Source: Gordionus sp. m RMFG-2023 (taxonomy: Eukaryota; Nematomorpha; Gordioida; Chordodea; Parachordodidae). From it: a DNA stretch of 64,000 nt. A program made the translations under genes and the position numbers. Positions 57,259 through 64,000 of this stretch are shown here, piece by piece. Positions within the stretch are counted from its first letter, which is position 1; every line of letters starts with the position of its first letter. The stretch is from the NCBI RefSeq assembly GCF_954871325.1, contig NC_088775.1, forward strand, positions 37,611,561 to 37,675,560, written 5' to 3'. A model generated the notes under the pieces. The model had not been told where the DNA came from. It did no database searches and saw only the letters and a list, made by a program, of their open reading frames with translations.

Positions 57259-60200
57259 TTATATAATAAAAATTATTTTTATTTATTGATAATAAAATAA
57301 GATCATAAATCTTTTAATTTAATATTGAAATTTATATTTGAAAATCTGCATTATAAACCTAGTTTTTAAAATAAACATTTATAAAGTTTTTACAACAGAA
57401 CTTTATTAATTAACATAAATTTAAATATTAAATCATTATCAAAATATTAATTACTATATATAATTAAATGTTAAATTTTAATCAAAAACATTGCTTTTTA
57501 GTAAAAAGCATTACCTTATTGATGGGTTTAAAAAAAATATTATTTCCTTTCTATTTTTCTTTCTCCTTTTAATTGTTTTCCTTTCAACCGCCTGAAAATT
57601 GGGCAACAAACTTGCAACTACAAATAATAATTTTTAAAAAAAATTCGAGGAGAAACAAAGCTTTTATTACTTTTTTTCTTCCATTTTATATTAATTATAA
57701 AAATAAATATACATTTATTAAATAAATCATTAATCTAAAGATAACAATTTTTATATAAATCTCTTTTAAAATAATATATTACAAGAATGATTGGGCAAAA
57801 AATTATAAAAAAATATTAACAAAATAAAAATGGCTTTGCTTATCATAAAAAATGACTCCACACTTTACATAAAAAACGATACACATAACACGCCTCCATT
57901 AATTGAAAATCAAACTTCGCACTTCACCTCACACCTGGCATAATTATCGTCCCTTTATGGTTTGTTCACGAATTTAAGCGGTGGTTAGCTTCTTGGGTAT
58001 CCTTCCTTTAAGTGCTGCTATTGTCTATTCCTTGTAGAAATCATCTTAGTTCAGCCTGGTTTTATTTATCATTTGTACATTCCATTAACCATTTTGTCCC
58101 ATTAACCCTTATATGGTTGATACCCTTTTTATTATTATTATCAATCACCCCGATATTGAGTTAGCATACCTCTGGTTTAATTGTCCCCTTCAATTTTCCT
58201 CGGATATATTGAGCACTATACTAAGATGAATATTTTTCCACCATGAATTTTTGATCACTTATTTCCTCCTATTCATACTCCCGATCGCAACCTCTCAGGT
58301 TCCACGCCCCTTTTCAATTGATCTCGATGCCGTATTCCCTCTCTTCTGTCGGCAAATTTTACTCGCACCAATTTGTGACCAATGTTATCTATAATCACTC
58401 CAGATTTTCACTTTCGGGTATCTCCAAAACTGAGCCCAAACTGTCTGACCAATTACATATTCGCATCTCGAATCCACCCCTTTGGCTCTTGTCTTAAGAA
58501 ATCTAATTGAATACGAGTTCTACGGCCCAAAAATTTTTCTACTGGGAACAATTCTTCTCCCATTCGGCTATTATAATATGCAACCGTTATCCAAATCTCT
58601 TCACCGTAATATTTCGACTTTCTCAACCAACTCTTAACAACCACCACCATTCTTTCAGCTTGCCCATTTGAGCTCGGGTGGTGCGGAGACGCCAAAATGT
58701 GTCTCGCACCGGTTTCAGCACTAAATAACTTGAACTGTCCACTTGTGAAGGCTGGACCTCCGTCCGATACTATACTCCGAACCGAGCCCAAAGATTTTTA
58801 AACATCTTTACCATAAACTGAGTTGTCAATCCCCTCACTTCTTCGTACTCAACCCTAAGCATCCACCACAAGTATATAAATCTTATTGTCAATGTCCATG
58901 TGTATACGCTCCCACGGCTGAGTAGCCTTTGGTCAAACATTTTTTTGTCCTTATGGGGCATCTTGGCCCACGTATTGCACATCAAACAACTCTTACTGAT
59001 ATTTTCGATATCTCTATTCATCCCTAGCCACCACACATACTCTCGGCCCCATTTCTTCATCCTCTCCACACCTTGATGCCCCGCATGAATCACTGTCAAC
59101 ACAGCATCTTTTAATTTGAGCGGCACTACACCTCTATTCCCTCGTACCACATATTCATCTACTATGGCCAAATATTTTTCTATATTTTTGAAAGTTTTAT
59201 CTCCATCTCGCCATGTCTTCCGCCCCTTTATGCATGCTTTGATACGAGTTAATTCGCGATCCTTTATTGTGACATTCTTGAGCTGTTCACACCTTACCGG
59301 TCCTCCTTTAGATATTCCTACCATAGCCCTAATCAATCCGTGCTCATCCTCTTCCTCCATATTTTTTGATTCACGATCCTCAAAATTCTCTCCCTCTCCA
59401 CATCTTAATATCCGGATAATTTTCTCTTCCTCGCCGATATTTTAATTGTAAGTCAAAACTGCCCACAAGTAATAGCCATCTCTGTAGTCTAGGCGATAAC
59501 ATTAGCTCTTTATTATCCTTCTTAAAAAGATGCACCAGCGGTTTGTGGACTGTATATACCATGAATCTACGCCTTATTAAGTACTCTCGGCATTTTGTCA
59601 ATCCAAAAATAACGGCCAACGCTTCTTGCTCGATAATTGAATATTTAGTTTCTGCCGCCCTAAAAATTCATGAGAAAAACAAAACAGGTCTCTCCAGGCA
59701 GTCTTCACAATGTAAAAACGCTCCTCCTACACCTTTACTGGATGCATCTACGGCTAACACCACTTCTAAATCATTATTAAAACACACTAGAACTAGTTTC
59801 TCCCGATTCTAGATTTCAAACCCTCAAGAGCCTCCTCCTGTTCATTCTTCCATTCAAATTTTTCTCCTTTCTTTAACAATTTATACAACGACGCTGCTAT
59901 CTGAGCAAATTCATCCACGAACCGATGGTAATAGTTGACCATTCCCAAAAAGGCCTGCACTTCAACTTTATTGTTAGGTCTCATCATTTATTAATTCCTG
60001 TCATTTTCTTGTCCAAAGGTCGTACCTTCTTTCCAGTAATTTTGTGTCCAAGATACATCACCTCCATAACACCTAACACACTTTTTTCAGCGCTTGCCCG
60101 CAAACCCTTTTCCTTTATTTTCCTAAACACCTCCAATCTCCGATCATGCTGTTCGGGAGTTTTTCCAGTCACCAACACATCGTCCATATAGTAGAAAACT

Positions 60201-60929
60201 CCCTCCATTCCTTGAAAAATGGCCGCCATTATTCGTTGAAAAATCGGAGTTGATACACTAAGTCCAAACGGCAATTTACAAAACGCAAACAATCTCTTCC
60301 GTGCAGTAAAAGTCAATATATTTTGCACTTCTGGCTTCACCCGCAATTGTAAGTAGGTATTTTAAAAATCCACGTTTGAAAAATAAACACTCCCCTTTAG
60401 ACTGGCCAATATCTCTTCAATTCGCTGCAAGGGATATTTCACTTCTACAACCCACGGGTTTAGCGTAACCCGGAAATCTGCGCACAAAAGGAGCTTTCCG
60501 TTAGCCTTCTTTAAAGGCACCAGCAGTTTTGCCCACTTACTATATTCCAAGGACATACAATTCTTTCTTTACCCATTAATCCTATTCTATTTCCACTTTT
60601 CTTCGCCATTCGAACGGTACTAGCCGCATTCCACAAAATTTTGGCACACAGCCCTCCCTCATTTTAATATCTACCTCATAATCTCTCAGACACCCCAACT
60701 CTTCATCGAAAATATCTTGATAATTATCCACTAATTTACGCACTCCTTCTTGCACTTTGATCGTTCCCAATTCTATCTCTTTGTTCCGCAATTCCGCATC
60801 ATTACGCAAATTCATTTCCACCTCCCCTCCTCGAATACTCCCTTTTTCTCCACCTTTTCATTCCATTTCCTTTTTGATATCTATCGTCCATTCTTTCCCT
60901 ATTTCTCCTTTAGAATTATTCTCCCCGAT

Positions 60930-61165
60930 TTTTCCCTTATAACTATTCGCCCTATTACCCCCCTAGAACTATTTCCCCCAATTCCTCTCCTAATATTCTC
61001 CAATAAATTCCCCGATTACTCCCCAATGAGTCCTCACTATTACTCTTCAATGAGCCCCCCTATTACTCCCCATTGAGTCCCTCCTATTACTCCCCAATGA
61101 GCCCCCCTCCCCGATTACTCCCCAATGAGTCCCCCGATTACTCCCAAATGAGTTCCCCCGATTTC
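60930..61165. repeat. C-rich ~30-bp minisatellite within the gypsy fossil
   Basis: About seven units of 'gattactccccaatgagtcccccc' type lie between the protease and reverse transcriptase regions. Simple expansion within the element. Confidence 0.75.
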
Positions 61166-62196
61166 TCTCCTAGAATCATTCTCCTTTAGTTTTCCATTAA
61201 ACATGGTCTCAACTCCCAGCAACACATTCTACTCAACGCCATAACGGTATATTCCTCACTAGTTATAGGCACAAATACACCCCACCATGAAAATACTCCC
61301 CAAAATCTATACCATGGATCAATTCGGGTGATCCAATCCCACCCCTTCACCGCTCAACCCTCCGAGTAAAAATCCATAAATCTAATATTTCCACTCTTTC
61401 TCCCAACACTGCTTCCAACTCTCCCCATTACAGATACTTGAGATCCATCGAATTGTATTCTCAATCCTTCATTTTCAATTATCTCCTCGGGCCAAATACT
61501 CTTATATTTATCGTATCCAATTAGCGAAATAGGCGCTCCCGTGTCAAACAACATTGGTATCAAACTTCCATTAATATTTATCATTACTCTCGGACATGGG
61601 TCATGTACTATTCCTTCTTGTATCATATTTACACATCCCATTATTTTTATTTCTTTATGAGAATCCACTTTGCCCGTCTCTTCTAATCTCCTTGCCCGGA
61701 CCCGTGTATTTCTATTGCTATCATATAGTCACCAATTTCCACATTCCCTAGCCACATGCCCTCTTTTACGGCCTAAAGCACTCCACATTTTGTTCCTCGT
61801 TTTCTTTTACATTAAGTACCATAATTCCTTTGCTTCTCTCACTCTCAATAGTCCGCACATTCGAAGTATTTTGTCCCATTCCTCTTTGTGGGAAACCCCC
61901 TCTGGTATCACAAGTTCCAGTATTACACTCCTCTTTATTGTGTCTAAATCTTCCACAACCCGCACAATGCAATTTTTCTCGTTTACCCAGACAATATGGG
62001 GCTATATGTCCATATTTTCCACATTCAAACATTTAGTTTTCAGACAATCCCGAACCACATGTCCTTGTCTTCCACAATTATAACAATTCAAATTCATTTT
62101 GGACCACTTCCGTGAAAAGGTTAAAACAAAACAAATTCGGACAAATTTTTGTAACAATTTTAGATTTGACAAATTTTGGGCAGCCCTTCCGTGTAC

Positions 62197-63746
62197 CAGG
62201 CGCGTAACCAATGGGGGGGAAAGGGGGAAATTCCCCCCCCCATCGCAAATTTGGCTATTTTCATAAATATCATTTTAAGCTAATAAAAATTTTACCCCCC
62301 CCCCCCCCCTTCCCCCCACCAATCAAAATTTTACAAATATTTGAATATCAATTTTCCAACATATTATTCAAAAATATTAATAAAATGGAAAAATATTTAG
62401 TCAAAGAGATTGAAATTAAACGATAATTTATAAATAAGGCTGAGCATGAAAAAAAGTAATGTGTCGTCAGCAGCGATATCATTATTGAATTCAATTGATC
62501 AATCAGAGTTTATCATTGCTGCTAGTTGCATCAATAAATTATTTTTAGCTCACTACTTTGTAGAAATTTACAAAAACCAAATTTAGATTTGGTTCAGGTT
62601 ATTGATTTGGCGGAAAATATACATGAACAGGTAGATACAATAAGAATGAATGTAGATAAATATTTTCATAATATTTATCTAGACGTTGAATCGAAGGTTA
62701 AATTTTATGATATAACACTAATTAAACCTCGTCTAGCACCTAGGCCATTATTGAGATGAAAATAAATATTGGCTCAACTGAAGAATATTATAAAATATTC
62801 ATTTTCATCCCATTCTTAGATACTTTTTTATCGCAAATAAAAGTACGGGTTTTAGATAAAAAACAAGTCTTTAGCAATCTTCAAGTTTTATTACCCAAAG
62901 ATCCTTCTTAATTTTCTAATGCCACTATTGGTAAAATTAAATATTTAGAAAAATTTTATTCCTATGAGATTGATACTGAAATAAATTTAATCAGTGAAAT
63001 TGAATTGTGATATAAATATTTATACGTTTAGCTATTTTACCTGAGCATGTTATTGATGCGCTCAATCGGTGTAAAGAAACCTTGGCTAAATTTCTTAATA
63101 TTTCGAAGTTGTTTTATATTCTTGCATGTTTGCCTATTACAACATGTACGAATGAAAGGACTTTTTCCAACTTGAGAAGGTTGAAAACATATTTACGAAG
63201 TACTGAATCTCGGCTAAATGGGTTAGCTCTGTTAAGTATACACAGAGATTTGGTTCCAACGACAAACGAAATAATTAAAAATCTTGTATTTGATAAGAAG
63301 TTAAAAAAACTTGTTAATTTAATTATTTTCTAGTCAATATTTTAAACACACTACTATTAGTATTTTCAATAAAAAAATTATATTCTACTTATATGAGAAT
63401 TTAAGCTGAGGCTAGTTTTTAAGCAAATTTTATAAAAAAAATGACATTACACTTTATTTCAACTTTACATTTAAAAAAACCTTTACATTTAAAAAAACTT
63501 TATTAAATATAATAAACCTAACTTGAAATAATAAAAAAGAGGCTTGTAATATCCTATCCATAAGCACGAATTAGTAAATAATAGTTAAAAATAGAAATAT
63601 AATTATTATTAAATTATGAATAATTTAATAGAATAGCTAAATAAGACCCGGGGGAAAGCTGGCCGAAGGCCAGGTAAAAGGGGTTTGGGGGTGAAGCCCC
63701 CAAAATTTTTTTCCCCCCCTATAAGAAAATCCTGGATACGCCACTG
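62197..63746 (+). mobile_element. hAT element inserted in the gypsy fossil
   Basis: Perfect 8-bp duplication CCGTGTAC (62189-62196 and 63747-63754). Left end CAGGCGCGTAACCAATGG, right end (inverted) CAGTGGCGTATCCAGG. Poly-C/G tracts lie inside each end and the right tail has the 'gggggtgaagcccccaa' hairpin. The gypsy sequence 'aaatttgggcag' occurs on both sides of the insertion. Length 1.55 kb with a partial transposase. Confidence 0.9.
62460..63333 (+). pseudogene. hAT transposase (ZMYM-like group), partial
   Basis: The N-proximal part near 62520-62580 reads 'IAASCINKLFLAHYF'; 62600-62750 reads 'DLAENIHEQVDTIRMNVDKY' and 'DITLIKPRLAPRPLLR', the same conserved block as in the fossil at 14.2 kb. 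The C-terminal 83 codons (63082-63333) are open: 'LACLPITTCTNERTFSNLRR', 'LKTYLRSTESRLNGLALLSI', 'HRDLVPTTNEI', an excellent match to the hAT dimerisation region (TxERxFSxLRRLKTYLRSTMxxxRLxGLALLxIHRD). Stops interrupt the middle (for example after 62758 and near 63009). Most of the catalytic core is deleted, so the element depended on a relative. Confidence 0.8.
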
Positions 63747-63844
63747 CCGTGTACTAAGTATAAATGAAAAATTTGGGCAGCACTTCCGAGTAACAGGTGT
63801 TTTGGAGAGACAAAATATTGTGCAGTACTACATAAATTCCTCGG

Positions 63845-64000
63845 ATTTGCTCTGATGCAAACCTGCCCTTATGGCCTTTATATTAATCCTCCTATTTGAG
63901 CTTATGCAAACCTGCCATTAAGGCTATTATATTAACCCCTGGAATTTGCGCAGATGCAAACCTGCCCTTATGGCCTTTGTATTAATCCTCCTATTTACGC
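63845..64000. repeat. ~58-bp tandem repeat at window end
   Basis: Nearly three units of 'gatgcaaacctgcccttatggcctttatattaatcctcct' type with alternating spacers; continues past the window. Belongs to the 5' region of the gypsy fossil or its flank. Confidence 0.7.

Larger units (their letters stand above)
57950..64000 (-). mobile_element. Ty3/gypsy-type LTR element (fossil), - strand, interrupted by hAT
   Basis: Parts in coding order from high to low coordinate: 5' region with a ~58-bp tandem repeat (63755-64000, running off the window), the hAT insertion (62197-63746), gag zinc knuckles ('CYNCGRQGHVVRDC' and three more Cys/His clusters, about 61770-62110), protease (FDTGAP, about 61500-61660), reverse transcriptase ('YYMDDV', about 59990-60560), RNase H (about 59400-59960) and integrase (H2C2 finger and core, about 58450-59350). 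Base composition is GC-richer than its surroundings. The reading frame has many breaks, roughly ten, so it is older than the 51-55 kb element. The 3' LTR was not identified. Confidence 0.85.

Noticed and set aside
60750-61076. Pro/Ser-rich + strand frames
   Set aside because: They are the antisense of the gypsy fossil and of its C-rich minisatellite.

Overview
The window is AT-rich nuclear DNA of a metazoan, most likely an arthropod. A broken nuclear copy of mitochondrial DNA reads sensibly only with the invertebrate mitochondrial code (ATA Met, TGA Trp, AGA Ser). In it nd5, 12S and nd1 lie on the strand opposite to cox1 and cox2, as in arthropods. The species cannot be named from sequence alone. 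The one confident, apparently intact host gene is RPS5 (ribosomal protein uS7) at 45822-46579, with three introns of only 40-43 bp. Nearly everything else is transposon, transposon fossil, satellite-like repeat or unrecognised AT-rich DNA.

Layout. 1-6.4 kb: hAT-type terminal fragments, a 426-bp multi-hairpin mobile insertion with a second copy near 6.0-6.4 kb, a fold-back repeat enclosing a decayed piggyBac-like element, and a truncated Helitron on the + strand. 7.5-11.8 kb: two elements whose inverted ends are built from ~15-bp tandem repeats; the larger has a 9-bp target duplication. 12-17.3 kb: an unidentified coding fossil, an old hAT transposase with a GC-rich array inside it, and a small open reading frame split by a 1030-bp hAT-type element. 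17.8-23.6 kb: the nuclear mitochondrial insertion (nd5, 12S, a 186-bp control-region-like triplication, nd1 with inverted duplications, cox1, cox2). 24.7-28.4 kb: a complete but decayed hAT, an ~85-bp tandem repeat and the C-terminal part of a retroelement protein. 28.7 to about 43 kb: one large Helitron on the - strand carrying a MULE (34003-37140) inside its coding region and a hAT (38669-42278) in its 5' part. 44-45.4 kb: more hAT-type MITEs. 45.8-46.6 kb: RPS5. 47.3-50.5 kb: a Sola-like element with ~560-bp terminal inverted repeats and a TTAT duplication. 51-55.1 kb: a Ty3/gypsy-type LTR element with both LTRs. 58-64 kb: a second, larger gypsy fossil on the - strand, interrupted by a hAT element.

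The window is mainly a record of nested insertion. Target duplications give relative ages: the MULE and the hAT are younger than the Helitron, the 62.2-kb hAT is younger than the gypsy fossil, and the hAT-type element at 16.1 kb is younger than the reading frame it splits. No bacterial genes, CRISPR arrays or intact autonomous viral elements were seen. The most interesting unexplained items are the structured mobile element at 747-1172, whose matching empty site is present at about 27.8 kb, and the set of three elements that share a tandem-array terminal design.
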